A DNA stretch of 64,000 nucleotides from Symbiodinium natans (Eukaryota; Sar; Dinophyceae; Suessiales; Symbiodiniaceae), in the NCBI GenBank assembly GCA_905221605.1, contig CAJNDS010000267.1:1-64000 (forward strand). The letters run 5' to 3'. Below, in pieces: positions 1 to 9,670 of the stretch. Positions within the stretch are counted from its first letter, which is position 1; the number at the start of each line of letters is the position of its first letter. The notes under the pieces were generated by a model. That model was not told where the DNA came from and searched no databases. It was given only the letters and a program-made list of their open reading frames with translations. Made by a program: the position numbers and the translations under genes.

Positions 1-344
1 CTTTGCAGCTCGCGCTGAAAACTTATTCCGGTTGATTCGGCTTCAGTGCGTGCAGAACAGCGCCCAGTCGCACACTTTTCAAGCCTGGACAGATTCATGT
101 GTTCCAGCTCCCAAACGCATCGTAGCTTCGTGGGCCGACGCCGCCGTCCAAATTACGTCGATGTCTCGGCGTAACGTGTGTTTGATGGTGACTCCTGAGA
201 GTTGAATCCGCGGCTGGCGCTGGGCACTTAAATCCAAGGGTCACACACACAAGCCACAAGCAGTTTCCTAGACTGTGCACGTGCAGCTGCCCTGGGAATG
301 TCTTGACTGCGGCCAGATGCTTAAAGGCAGGTTGCAAGGCGTAC

Positions 345-435
345 GGGGGTTGACGACAATTAGGGAGCCAGAAATATAGACCCCAAATAGTAGGATCCCC
401 TTGTAAGCAGGACCCCGATAAGATCGTAAACGCCC
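345..435. mobile_element. ~90-bp MITE-like repeat, copy 1
   Basis: This short element has imperfect terminal inverted repeats: the left end reads GGGGGTTGACGACAATTAGG and the right end, reversed, reads GGGCGTTTACGATCTTATCG. The core contains GGATCCCCTTGTAAGCAGG and ATAGACCCCAAATAG. Related copies lie at 26,118-26,208 (its paralogue in the large duplication), 38,553-38,650 and 50,435-50,510. No coding capacity. Confidence 0.6.
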
Positions 436-1015
436 ATACAGCCATGGCACCGCTCAATGCACGCTTGCGCGGGGACACTGTCGCTGTTTTTTTGGTGTCA
501 TCGGCTCGGCTCTAGGAACGTGACTTTAGGTACCCAGCAAGGCAATTTACCCCGCTTAATGGTTGCAAGTCTCGGTCACATGTGTGTGGCTCAAGCATTT
601 CAGCGCCAACGGCGTGTAACTTGGAACGGTTCGAGTCCACAGCATATTGGAAGCAACTCATAGGGACCTGACATGTCAGACTTCAGTCGAGCAGCGTGGG
701 AATTCTCAAGTTGATGTTCGCTGGCTTCTTGCCCTTCAAGCGTGGAGATTGTGTTGCTGTCCTGGGCAGGTGCGAACAGGGGAGATCACAGTTGTGACAG
801 TTGTGACGTGTTGTGACCGTGCAATTACTGACGATGCTCGCAACAGTGGTAGCTGTCATAGTACTCCGTGTTGATTCCCGTGTAAGTTCTGGCGAATTGA
901 ATATCGAGATGATATTGGTCTCTGACATCACAACGTTTCCCAAGAGGCGGATGCGAGTTGCGAGAGCTTGCGCCTGGGCTTTCTTCAGGTCAAATAGTTT
1001 GTTCAAATCGTGATC

Positions 1016-1017
1016 AC

Positions 1018-1050
<33 letters not shown>
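1016..1050 (+). repeat. (GAT)n microsatellite
   Basis: About eleven GATGAT-type triplets. Copy B has a shorter version at 26,789-26,813, so the locus has changed length since duplication. The rest of 1-2,300 holds only short unsupported frames. Confidence 0.9.
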
Positions 1051-2368
1051 AGCGAAGCTGCGGAGAAGGAAGGATAGTTCGTTGCAACGATGGAAGAGGT
1101 ATGAAAATGGTAAGATCGACAGTCGTTGGTGAATGTAGCTTTCATGGTGGCAAGCAGGACTTTAGGATGCGAAGCAGCTGCTCAGTCTTGAAGATTCCTG
1201 CCGTTTAGGCGTTTTCTCCCCTGAAGTGAGCATGAGGACTTCTCCCGTGAGGGTACCGCGGGGCATGCAGGCTTCATGATTGTCATGTATGTTGTTATTC
1301 TCATTCCCTGTGATTTTCGCATGACAGACTATGAAGCTGGACCAATCGTAAGACATCCCACATGCCACGCAGATGCAACGCCCAGCCACGAAGGAACACC
1401 GGGCTCTCCAGCTTGAAACGCCAACTGCTGCAGACTTCCGCAGATGAGCTGCTTGACTGCAACAGTACACGGGATCTCCTGGCAAGGGTTAAAGTTTCGG
1501 GGTTTCGAGCTTAGGAATGTTGCGTGGTTGGTCCAGAAAGAATGGATACTGTGAACGCTGCCCTACCAAGCAGCTACGTGGGCCGCAAAACGTTGTACGT
1601 AAATGACATATGCATTGACAGCTGCGACTCAACGCAATGCTTCCGACGGGTCATCGCACGCAGTCATTGCCCTCGTGGACTCTAACTTAAAATCTTTAGC
1701 AGTGTCCCTCAAGAATCAAGCTACACGAACAAAGCTGCGGTTTTCGCAGGGGCATGTTGTTTTGAACTCAGGCCGCCATTCAATGACAGTTTCGGTGGCT
1801 CTTCGCCATTGTTGCAGCTTGGCAAATTCCGACAGTTCCTTCCAAGCTTGAGTAGCACAGGCGGCTGCTTTGGGTGACCTGCTGCGGGCCGCGGGGAGAA
1901 GTCCTTGTGCTTGTGGTCCCACTAGTTCGAGCACCCTTACTTCGCCGCACGCTTGAGTCTTCACAGCTTTGAGGAGAAGGGGCGCAGTTCGGATCGGTGG
2001 CATGCCTTTTTCATATATATATATATATCTCCCCTGCTATGACTACCTTCAAAACTCAGGCTGACTCTGCTCGAGTTCCTTCCCGCTGCTTGGAAAGGAA
2101 GTGGTAGGGAGCGGATCTAACGCATTTTGGCCCATAAGCCGGTGGCGCTTTTGTTGCTGAGTCTCTTTGCAGTCCGCGTGCTTAGTACGGGGGTCTAAGT
2201 TCCCTGGGTGTGGTCTCTCGTTGTTTTTGCTGTGGAAGCTGAGTTTGGATATTCGGAGCTTCACTCCACGATTCTTGGCGAGCTGGATGCAACAGTGAGC
2301 TGAGTAGATGCAACATGGATAATCATACCCTGAGCAAAGAGTCCCAGCGCCAGAAACATCCTACGTCA

Positions 2369-2410
<42 letters not shown>

Positions 2411-2420
2411 CTCTCGCTCA
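2369..2420 (+). repeat. (TC)n microsatellite beside a retroelement insertion
   Basis: A CT/TC run with a few G interruptions, immediately left of the retroelement that starts at 2431. Copy B has a shorter run at 28,629-28,650. Confidence 0.9.
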
Positions 2421-2471
2421 GGATGTCTGCGTATGTACTTGTACAGGGGTGTTTGCTGCATGTACGCCTGC

Positions 2472-3562
2472 GTGATTTTCGCACCTACACGGTCCGCCTG
2501 GAGCCCGCAAAGCTCCAACGTTTGCTTCTTCTCCTTCATGAATCCCGTCGACGCAACAAACTGCCGACCTCAACCCTAGAGAGGTTGACTGGCAAGCTCC
2601 TCTGGTTGTCCAACCTATTCCGTGCCTTCAGGCCGTCACTTGCTCCTCTGTATCAAGATCAGTGTTGCCCTCCACTAGTGAGTATTCCGCTTTCGCCGGC
2701 TTCCTGGAAGCGCTTGGTGGACTGCCTTTCCGAGGATCTGCTGGTCCGCTTGCCATGTGGTCTTGCAGCTGCTCCGGTCGGGTCCCGGCTCTTCCGCGTT
2801 GCACAGAATGCCGTCTCTAAGCGATCCGATTTGCCTGCCTTCCCTCCGTCCAGTCGACGTTTGTGGGTCCAGATTTCGGATTTGTCGCACACGCATCGTG
2901 TCATATCAGATGCTTCGAGGGAGGTTATGGATCTCTGGTTGGACATCTGCAAATCCGCGACTGACTTCCGCACCCTGCTCCTAGCCCCGCATTTTCAGTG
3001 TGAAGCTTTTGCAGATGCCTGCGCATCGTCCACTTCAGCTGGTCTTGGGGGCTTTGTGCGTTTGCCCGACGGTGCCTGCCTATTCTTTCAGTACACCTTC
3101 ACGCAATCGCAGCTGCACGCTCTATTCCCATGGTTCCCTGCAGACGAGCCGCCGCAGCATTATCTAGCAGCCTGGGAGCTGCTCGCCCAGTGTGGACTCC
3201 TGCACTTGCTCTCTTGTCTGCTCCCGTCTGGTCACCCACCTCTTCACGTGACTTTCCGTTGCGACAATTCCGCCGCTGACTCGGCCTCATGGGAAGGCCT
3301 TTCGCTTGCTCGAGGTCTCAGTTCGTTACTCCGCTCCTTCTTCCTGCTGCAGGAACGACAGTTCATCTCCGTCCATGTCGATCACGTTCCGGGATTCCGC
3401 AACGATTTGGCTGATAGCCTCAGTCGTGGCTATGACCCATCCCTCCTGGGTTTTTTGCCCGCCCAACGATCCGAGGTACCTTGGACAGCCTTTCCGTCCT
3501 CTTTCTGCACCTGCACATACCCTCTTGAAAAGGATCTGTCCGGCTGCCTGGCTCCTGCTTGA
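2472..3562 (+). pseudogene. Retroelement RT-thumb plus RNase H remnant
   Basis: The open frame runs from host sequence (ATG at 2315) through the element to a TGA at 3560-3562. The retroelement-like part starts near 2472 and spans ~363 residues. The first part (LERLTGKLLWLSNLFRAFRP and PLYQD) resembles the RT thumb/connection region before RNase H in DIRS- and Ty3-like elements. RNase H follows, with acidic residues in FADACAS (D near 3014), AAWELLAQ (E near 3174), RCDNSAADS (D near 3262) and NDLADSLSRG (D near 3412). The RT palm with its YxDD motif is missing. The upstream part, including the (TC)n-encoded serine/leucine run, is read-through of flanking DNA. It is probably not translated as a host protein. 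Confidence 0.72.
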
Positions 3563-3607
3563 AGAATGCTGGCCTGCTGTACCCCTAAGCTGAAGCCCGA
3601 AACCTTT

Positions 3608-3778
3608 GGAGAATCCGTCCAGCATTCTGTCCGTGGCCGGCTGACCTTGGGTCTCTCCGGGTACTGCGGATCTGCGTCCGCGCATTCACCACAGAGTCAA
3701 AAAGAAGGGAGCGTTCGGAGGGTCCTTCTTTTGTTTAGTCCCAGTACATTCGTAACGGACTAGTGTCTGCAGTGAACG
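3608..3778 (+). repeat. Split direct repeat B1 of the 2431-4354 element
   Basis: 171 bases, matching 4184-4354 at 170 positions. It ends GTCTGCAGTGAACG and is followed at once by the A2 repeat. Confidence 0.9.
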
Positions 3779-4183
3779 TGTATGTACTTGTACAGGGGTG
3801 TTTGCTGCATGCACGCAACGGCATAGCATGTACGCCTGCGAGTCCGCCCGCCTGCAGTCTTGGCTCGCAGGTCGGTAATGCTCCACGGTGCTGTCCGTTA
3901 CGTCCCTCCTCCTTCCGTTTTCCTTGCCGCACGCCTTACTCGCTGTGGCCTGCGCTCCGGCTGGGCAGATTGGTCCAATGTGGCCCATCTGTCCAGTTGG
4001 GCCGTGATGGCTCCGCCTTCAATCACCACTTGCCAGAAACATATCAGGCACGCACCCGCGTCGCCTGCTGCTCCGGGATCGCTAAAATGCGATCCCCGAT
4101 CAGCAGGGGCTACTCCGCTTCTGTCAACCTTGCGGTTCTTGATCACTTCTGTTTAGTTTCACGTGCTCTAAACTCAGCTGTCC

Positions 4184-4354
4184 GGAGAATCCGTCCAGCA
4201 GTCTGTCCGTGGCCGGCTGACCTTGGGTCTCTCCGGGTACTGCGGATCTGCGTCCGCGCATTCACCACAGAGTCAAAAAGAAGGGAGCGTTCGGAGGGTC
4301 CTTCTTTTGTTTAGTCCCAGTACATTCGTAACGGACTAGTGTCTGCAGTGAACG
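4184..4354 (+). repeat. Split direct repeat B2 of the 2431-4354 element
   Basis: Second copy of the 171-base repeat; it forms the right end of the insertion. The intervening 3780-4183 (A2 plus about 340 bases) has no recognisable protein; its open frames are not supported. Confidence 0.9.
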
Positions 4355-4805
4355 GGGGTGTTCGGACTGCTCTCTTTGGTAAGCGGGCCTCGAAAGCTGA
4401 TCCGCACCTCTGTCTAGGAGTTCAGGGTCTTTGCTCCCAAAACCTCGTGGAGGTGTTCTTTAAGCATGCTCTTTACACTTCTTTACAGACATGTGGGGTT
4501 ATGAGGATCCCAAGTTCATGCCTGCATAGGCACTGCGTGGGTCTCTGGCCATTATGGATCTGAGCGGCTTTGGGTTTGCAGGAGGTAGGGGTTAGTTCGT
4601 TTTTTTTCGTCAAGTGCAGGGGCAGGGATTCTGGCCTCGCGAACTGATGTCATCATTCAAGAAGGTCTAAAGCCGAAAGCCTCGCTCGGACTCGTATCTT
4701 GCTCTCAGGCACTGAAGCTACACGTTGTTGACTGGGGCAGCCTCAGCAGGCCCTGTCTTGTCAGAAGTGGCCTAGTCTCGGGAAGCACCCTCAGCCGAGA
4801 GCAGC

Positions 4806-5190
4806 TGGCCCGGGCCATGATCATCTGTGAGGTCTTCTGTTGCAAGCCTGCTTTCCGATTCCCTATCTGTAGATTGGCCCTGCCGACAGGCCAGATTGCG
4901 CGGCGCCCTTTGTGGCCATCGCGGGAGGAGCAGTGCGCAATTGTCTGTGCGACAAGCCAGACGAAGATCCACAACAACTCGGAGAGGAGTTCTTGCGGAA
5001 GCATTTTGCTGGCGATGTGACACTCGACCAGATGTTCCGCTGCCCCTTGGCTTCCATGGTCATGCCTTGCTGCTGGTTGTGGCTAAGTTGCTCCTCAGGC
5101 TCAGCATCTGTTATGAGCATGAAGCGAATCTCAGGCCAAGCAGCATGGTGTTTGTTACAGGTTGCCATGGACCATGGTTCTTTTTTCTGA
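4806..5190 (+). other. Conserved exon-like block, unidentified
   Basis: The block is shared with 29,115-29,495, and a shorter piece recurs at 57,735-57,800. The frame read from 4912 contains QQLGEEFLRKHFAGDVTLDQ. The distant copy near 57,735 reads QQLGEEFFWEHAAGDVTLD in its equivalent frame, so similarity is kept at the protein level across three loci. This suggests descent from a coding exon. None of the copies has a clear start codon or an open frame long enough to call a gene. No family was recognised. Confidence 0.4.
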
Positions 5191-5339
5191 GCCAAACGTG
5201 AACGAAATGGTAGCCCCTTACCCAAGATTTGATCAGGCACTGTCACAGCTCGAGCCTGACGTTCGTTTGGCCGGTTTCCAGACAATAGAGTATTTATCCG
5301 AAACTCCAAGAAGACAGCCAAGCAAACTGTTGCGCCCAG

Positions 5340-6000
5340 TTTGTTGAAAACACAAGCAGCTGAGGTGAAAGAAATCCTACATCTCCGCGAGACCGGGATC
5401 ATTCTGAGCAACCGGGCCATGGACATATCCAACACTGCAAGGCTTACTGTACACTCAGCAGAAAAGCGTCTGTCGTTTGTTTCAGGTTGTTATAGGTTTT
5501 GGTATGGCACTCATGTCTTTCAGTCAACGTTCGTTTCCATTGGGCATATGTGCACTATGACATATTCTCGATGAGTAGGGGCCATCGATTGAGCTTTACA
5601 GTCAGCGAGGGTATGGGCACGTATGGGCCAACATCATGGTCTGAGGGTCCTCAACCTAACTCCAGGGCGCGCAGCTTGATCGGGATAAGTTCCTTCACAA
5701 GTTTTGCACATATGTCCGAGAGGCCACGAGAGTTATGCTACGAGAGTTATGCTGGTAGCAGAGGCTTGGAGACACGAACCTCTTTGTGTTGAGTTCGCCT
5801 CCAAAGGTGCTCTCCGTGGTTTGTACTGCGCTCATAAATGGCACGTCCGGAAGCAGCTTTTGGCCCTTGAAGGTTGGTACACGGGAATCCTCAATCCAAA
5901 GCAGGAAGCGCAAGGAATCTCGAAGCAAAAAGCAGCAATTCAACTTGCAAATTGCCTGCCTTCCCTTTCATCTCCTCTTGCCTCTCTTCTTGTCTCCTCT
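5340..6000 (+). repeat. Module present three times (5340, 14,440 and 29,565 regions)
   Basis: Sequence from CATCTCCGCGAGACCGGGAT through the GTAGGGGCCATCGATTGAGC block to TCTCCTCTTGCCTCTCTTCT also occurs at 14,440-15,545 and 29,565-30,540. The 14,440 copy belongs to the same side as this one, so it reflects a separate, partial duplication. No intact gene is visible in any copy. Confidence 0.7.
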
Positions 6001-6012
6001 CCTTTTCTTGCC

Positions 6013-6378
6013 ATGGATGCCACAGCCTTGCGGCTTCTGCACCAACTCCTGGCACCTGATGCCGCGGCCCAGCATTCCGAGGAGCATGACAAGGCTGCGT
6101 GCTGGGTGGAGCATTTGGAGTCCGGGATCTGTCCATTCCCAACGGTCACGTTTTGTGCTCGACTTGTTGTTTCCAATTCCAGGTATTTACAGCCCCGAAG
6201 CACCAGACTCGCAGAAGAAGCGCAACAATGCTTTGGAAGCATGCGCTTCACCGATGTGTACCGTAGTACCACACGATATACTTCTGCAGCATCGCACGTT
6301 CGCGCGCCAGGCGGACTCGCCGACCTCTACCGGGAGTTTCGAAAGGTTGCAACAGCAGCTGACCTCGTCCAGGTCTGA
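6013..6378 (+). pseudogene. Unidentified host gene remnant, exons 1-2 (copy A)
   Basis: Two blocks stay conserved against copy B while the sequence between them does not. The first begins at ATG 6013 (MDATALRLLHQLLAPDA, then AAQHSEEHDKA). The second (about 6187-6378) contains TRLAEEAQQCFGSM, RSTTRYTSAAS and APGGLADLYREFRKV. In copy B the intervening stretch is a different and longer sequence, which suggests an intron between two exons, roughly 6,090-6,190 here. Exact splice sites are uncertain; a GC donor after GACAAG is possible. No family was recognised. Confidence 0.4.
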
Positions 6379-6429
6379 GAAAGGGTTCCAGCAGCATGCG
6401 GCTGTTGGAATCTTCATTGTTCTATGCAG

Positions 6430-6604
6430 CGCGAGCAAGCACCTGTGTGACTGGCCCAGGCTGGACAGCTTGCTGCACAGCGTCTACGAGCGACAAGACC
6501 AGTCATCTGTTGCCATTGCCGCCCGCATGGCGAGCCTGGAGTGACAGATCGGCAAGCTGCATGGTCAGATTCTCGCCGGCATGAGTCGCAATCACGAGAG
6601 CTGA
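6430..6604 (+). pseudogene. Coiled-coil-like terminal exon with premature stop (copy A)
   Basis: The frame reads SKHLCDWPRLDSLLHSVYER and then QDQSSVAIAARMASLE, followed by TGA at 6542-6544. In copy B the same codon is CGA (Arg) and the frame continues through QIGKLHG to a stop at 31,368-31,370. Copy A therefore has a nonsense change relative to B. The heptad-like pattern suggests a short helix. Confidence 0.45.
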
Positions 6605-6939
6605 CAGCTTGTTCGTCGAGAGCTTGGGGAAGGTCTTTGTCTTGGTTCTTGGAAGTCTTTCACGAGAACTCAGGGATTGTGGAACCACCCCCTTTCTTTC
6701 CGGCTTGAAACGACACGGTGCATCACTACATGAGTTTGGGAGGTAGGTGCCACACCCTTCAGCAGCTCCACCCTGTTGACCTCGCGCCCGCTCGTTCGAT
6801 CGTACTTCGTTTACTGTGGTCGTCAGTTTTGCAGCTTGTAGTGGGCATGCCATTCATCGCCGTGAGGCTGCGCTCGTTCAGTTGGTTGTTTTTGTCCCGG
6901 GATCACATTTGCGCAAGCTGGAAACCTTTTAAACTTTTC

Positions 6940-7201
6940 ACGAAAGCTAGCTCCTTTGGAGCTTGCGGGAGTTCTTGTTTACCAGCACCCAGGGGCCTTA
7001 ATGGGGGGGGGGGCCCCCCCCCCCCCTCTGGGGGTGGCCACACAAGAAATCCTTGGAGGCTGGTGGACCTAAGGGGGGGGGGGCCCATGTTCCCGATAAG
7101 GTGGGGGGGGGGGTCCCCCCCGCCCCCCCTTAGGTCAGCATTGTTACTTATCATTTCAGAGCTGAGCAGCGCGGTCTTCACACCTGCGCCCTAGCTTTCG
7201 T
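6940..7201. mobile_element. 262-bp MITE-like insertion with nested G/C-tract palindromes
   Basis: This segment is absent at the matching place in copy B (near 31,700). It is bounded by perfect 11-base inverted repeats, ACGAAAGCTAG at 6940-6950 and CTAGCTTTCGT at 7191-7201. Inside are runs of G and C of about 9-14 bases and a second inverted repeat (GACCTAAGGGGGG near 7067 with CCCCCCTTAGGTC near 7124). No target-site duplication is certain because copy B differs at the flanks. Open frames inside come from the G/C tracts and are not supported. Confidence 0.6.
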
Positions 7202-7299
7202 TCGCCCTGCTCTCAAGTTTCAGGGTGCCTTGCTGTCCACGCGGTCTTGCCACTTCCTTGCTCCCCCCTTTCTCTTGGCGACTCTTGAAAAGCGCGAAG

Positions 7300-7535
7300 G
7301 AATAGGGGATTTGGCAAACCATTGGCCAGAATCATGTGGCAGTGTGTTCCGAACGACCCAGGTCTGTCAAAGGTGCGAAGACGCGGAGCAGGGTGAGGAG
7401 AAAGCGCTTTCCCACACCTTCCGCAAGTTCAGAAACTGCCCGGAAGAAGCCGAAGGTCCAGGAGACGCTGCCTCCAATGCTGCTGCGCAGCATATTAGAA
7501 TGGCAGCCTGGCACATGCACCCTCGTCAGCAGTAG
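7300..7535 (+). other. Conserved exon-like block, unidentified
   Basis: The frame ending at TAG 7533-7535 reads NHWPESCGSVFRTTQVCQRC, then KALSHTFRKFRNCPEEAEGP. It matches 31,800-32,042 in copy B with mostly conservative changes, and this frame is slightly better kept than the alternative one starting at 7336. It could be a terminal exon of the host gene whose pieces lie upstream. No family was recognised. Confidence 0.3.
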
Positions 7536-7933
7536 GCACTAGTAGGCACTTGGTTGGGGGCATGCCATGACGTGCGTTGAGCGAGACGACCCTGCGCAGC
7601 GGAACCTCCACTGCTCGCTTTCTGAGTGTGTGGGCTGTGGGTGATGGCCAAGCGCGAGATCAATCCACACCCGGAGCAACTGCTCCTCTTCTAGATGCGT
7701 TCAATGCCCCGTCAGGTCTAACTCCAAGCAAAGCCTGAAAGGTTCTCACCCCCGCTGTTGGGCCAGGCCATGCCAGGCCTCGCAAATTTGTCAGACATTG
7801 CGAGGATCCACTATCCCAAACCCTGTCAGTCCCAGTGGCAAGGCCCAAAACGCCCGTCACTGAGAACTGGGCATAAATAGAAGAGTGGGACTGTGTAGAC
7901 CGAGGCCAGCTGGAAGCTGCGCCTACTTTCGCA

Positions 7934-8006
7934 TGGATGCGGAAGACGAGGAGAGCGACCATGAGCCGCTGCTGGGCTCTGCCCTGCTCTCTTGTTTTTT
8001 CGCGCT

Positions 8007-8049
<43 letters not shown>

Positions 8050-8332
8050 TCTCTTCTCTTCTCTTCTCTTCTCTTCTCTTCTCTTCTCTTCTCTTCTCTT
8101 CTCTTCTCTTCTCTTCTCTTCCTTGGCGATGCTATGTCCTTGAAAGTCCGAAAGTCCAAACACCTTCGGGGCATGGCTGTGACTGTGCCGCTCTCACTCC
8201 CGCCTCACCTATTCTTGAGCCTTCAAGATGCTGCTCTGACGATGGGCAAAACGCAAGAAGCCTGCCGCACCAGGGGCGCGTTAAGGCTGGAGGCTGCGAC
8301 GCCGGTTACCAGCGACGTCTCGACGGCTGCGT
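7934..8332 (+). pseudogene. Left half of a host exon region interrupted by a 4.6-kb insertion
   Basis: An ATG at 7934 opens MDAEDEESDHEPLLGSALL, kept in copy B at 32,501. A long pyrimidine run (8,006-8,122) then follows, which may be an intron tract. Past it, RLEAATPVTSDVSTAA is read up to about 8332, where the sequence leaves homology with copy B. In copy B the same frame runs on into LGTLADDMSKQPGKELDLSG. The gene in copy A is thus broken. No family was recognised. Confidence 0.5.
8006..8122 (+). repeat. (TC)n then (TCTCT)n microsatellite
   Basis: A dinucleotide run followed by about sixteen CTTCT-type pentamers. The copy B counterpart at 32,570-32,604 is much shorter. Confidence 0.9.
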
Positions 8333-8461
8333 ACCAACGACCGCAATGCCCAAGGCATTTTGGACATCAGGATGTTCGTAAGGGCTGTGTGCGACTCCAG
8401 GTCCAAGCAGTCATGCACCTGCTGACTAATAATTTCATACGCTTCTCAACTTGTTGCCATA

Positions 8462-8483
8462 CCCTTGACTTTTTTGTCTCAAG
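8462..8483 (+). other. Possible DinoSL spliced-leader relic
   Basis: The last 12 bases, TTTTGTCTCAAG, match the 3' end of the dinoflagellate spliced leader (TTTTGGCTCAAG) at 11 of 12 positions; the 5' half matches poorly. It sits about 170 bases upstream of the probable start of an intronless ORF. In dinoflagellates such relics mark genes that re-entered the genome from trans-spliced mRNA. A single degenerate match could arise by chance. Confidence 0.4.
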
Positions 8484-8656
8484 AGTTTTCTGATTCAGGC
8501 TTAGAGCCGGATTCTGTTGCCACAAGCTGCCGCAATTCTTGCGCCCGGCCTCACAACAGTGGTGTTTGCAGTACAATGTATCGGCCCGGCCCCATTGACT
8601 TTCGGCAAGGCGGCACCGGACCCGACAGGTCGTTGTGGGCCATATCTTCCTTTGCT

Positions 8657-9121
8657 ATGGATGAAGTCCTGGAAGAAAATAAAGGGGTCAGGGTGCGCTA
8701 CACTGGCTCCGACAACTTCCAGAGAGGTGACTATGCCATTGTGAGCTTTCCGGGCGTGCATGGTAGAGCATGGACGCGATTGACGCAGCCGAATCTTCAA
8801 TTCTTCAAGACCAGTTGTGTTTTTCTCCCTGACAAAACAGCCGATGGCTTTGGCGACCATGTGCCAGACCCAGACTGCAAGGGAAAGTGCTACTGCTGGC
8901 GCCTTTATGAAGGAAAAAAGGATTTTGGTTGCAAATGGTTTGATTTATGGATGAAGAAGACAGAGGAAGCAATCCAAGCCGGCTGCAAGATCCTCGTGGT
9001 AGAGAAAGCTCGTGGTGGCCTCGGCGACTCACAGGCGGGTGAGGTTCAATTCCTCAAAGACCAGAGGGTCAAGTTTGACACGGTCAACTTGCGTGAGCTC
9101 CTGCCCGGCTTGTGCTTTTAG
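8657..9121 (+). CDS. Intronless hypothetical protein, 154 aa
   Basis: The open frame starts upstream at 8465, but the ATG at 8657 (MDEVLEENKGVRVRYTGSDN) is preferred because the protein-like part begins there; the stop is TAG at 9119-9121. The sequence is mixed and charged, with a Cys/Trp-rich centre (CKGKCYCWRLYEGKKDFGCKW) and a C-terminal stretch ILVVEKARGGLGD that could be a beta strand plus loop. No signal peptide or membrane segment is seen. No family was recognised. It lies in the left, host-like part of the 4.6-kb insertion, downstream of the possible spliced-leader relic, and has no intron, so a retrocopied gene is plausible. No clear poly(A) trace was found; the following DNA is naturally A-rich. 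Confidence 0.5.
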   Translation: MDEVLEENKGVRVRYTGSDNFQRGDYAIVSFPGVHGRAWTRLTQPNLQFFKTSCVFLPDKTADGFGDHVPDPDCKGKCYCWRLYEGKKDFGCKWFDLWMKKTEEAIQAGCKILVVEKARGGLGDSQAGEVQFLKDQRVKFDTVNLRELLPGLCF

Positions 9122-9670
9122 TTTGTGACAGCTGGGCGATTATGGCACCAGTTTGGGTGCCCTTTTCTTCACTATGCCTGTTTAGATCTTGTTTTCGCCC
9201 GTCCGCTCATGTGCACCGGGGGATGTGGCCAGCCGCTGCCCTAAGAGCGACAGCCTTGCTCACGACCTGAATCAGACTGACTCAGTCGGAGCGAGTCTCT
9301 TGGAGGAAAGACTGCATTTGCGCATGACATGTGCAAAGCTGCTTCACAGTCCGACACACCTCCCACTCCTTCCCTGTGAGGAGACCGGCATCGTCCTCCA
9401 CAACACTGAGCACTTCAAGCTGAACCTGTTCTACCACTTCCAGTGCCTTGGGTTGGTTTGTGGGTTTCTGTTCTCCTTTATTGCATCCTAAAACCCCTTA
9501 AAACAAAACTCCAACAAATATTAAACGCCTTATGTGTCAAAAACCTACAGAAATACTTATACATGTAAAAACCACACAAATACTGGCAAAAAAAACTAAG
9601 AAAACAAGAAACCGTCAAACCAAATAAAAAACAATATACAAAAATCAAGTTATAACAAAAAGCGTTTAAC

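Larger units (their letters stand above)
2431..4354 (+). mobile_element. DIRS/PAT-like retroelement with split direct repeats, internally deleted
   Basis: The boundaries come from comparison with copy B, where the same flank (…GGATGTCTG then GGAGTGTTCGG…, near 28,660) is uninterrupted. The order inside is A1 (2431-2472), RNase H frame, B1 (3608-3778), A2 (from 3780), B2 (4184-4354). B1 and B2 are 171 bases long and differ at one base. A1 and A2 share their first ~32 bases. The B1/A2 junction places the element's 3' end directly against its 5' end, as in the split direct repeats of PAT-like tyrosine-recombinase retrotransposons. No target-site duplication is visible, which also fits that order. 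A1 is far shorter than A2 and no tyrosine recombinase or RT palm is seen, so this is inferred to be an internally deleted, non-autonomous copy. Confidence 0.72.

Noticed and set aside
345-435. CRISPR-like or promoter element
   Set aside because: The inverted ends and dispersed copies fit a MITE better; no spacer array exists.
589-598. GTGGCTCAAG as a spliced-leader relic
   Set aside because: Only the last nine bases fit the leader; the rest does not match and no retrocopied gene follows.
611-640. GGTTCGAGTCC as a tRNA T-arm
   Set aside because: The flanking bases cannot form the T-stem and no D- or anticodon arm lies upstream.
7002-7135. Assembly gap or vector artefact at the G/C runs
   Set aside because: The tracts sit inside a segment with its own inverted ends that is absent from copy B, so an inserted element is simpler; homopolymer lengths may still be inaccurate.
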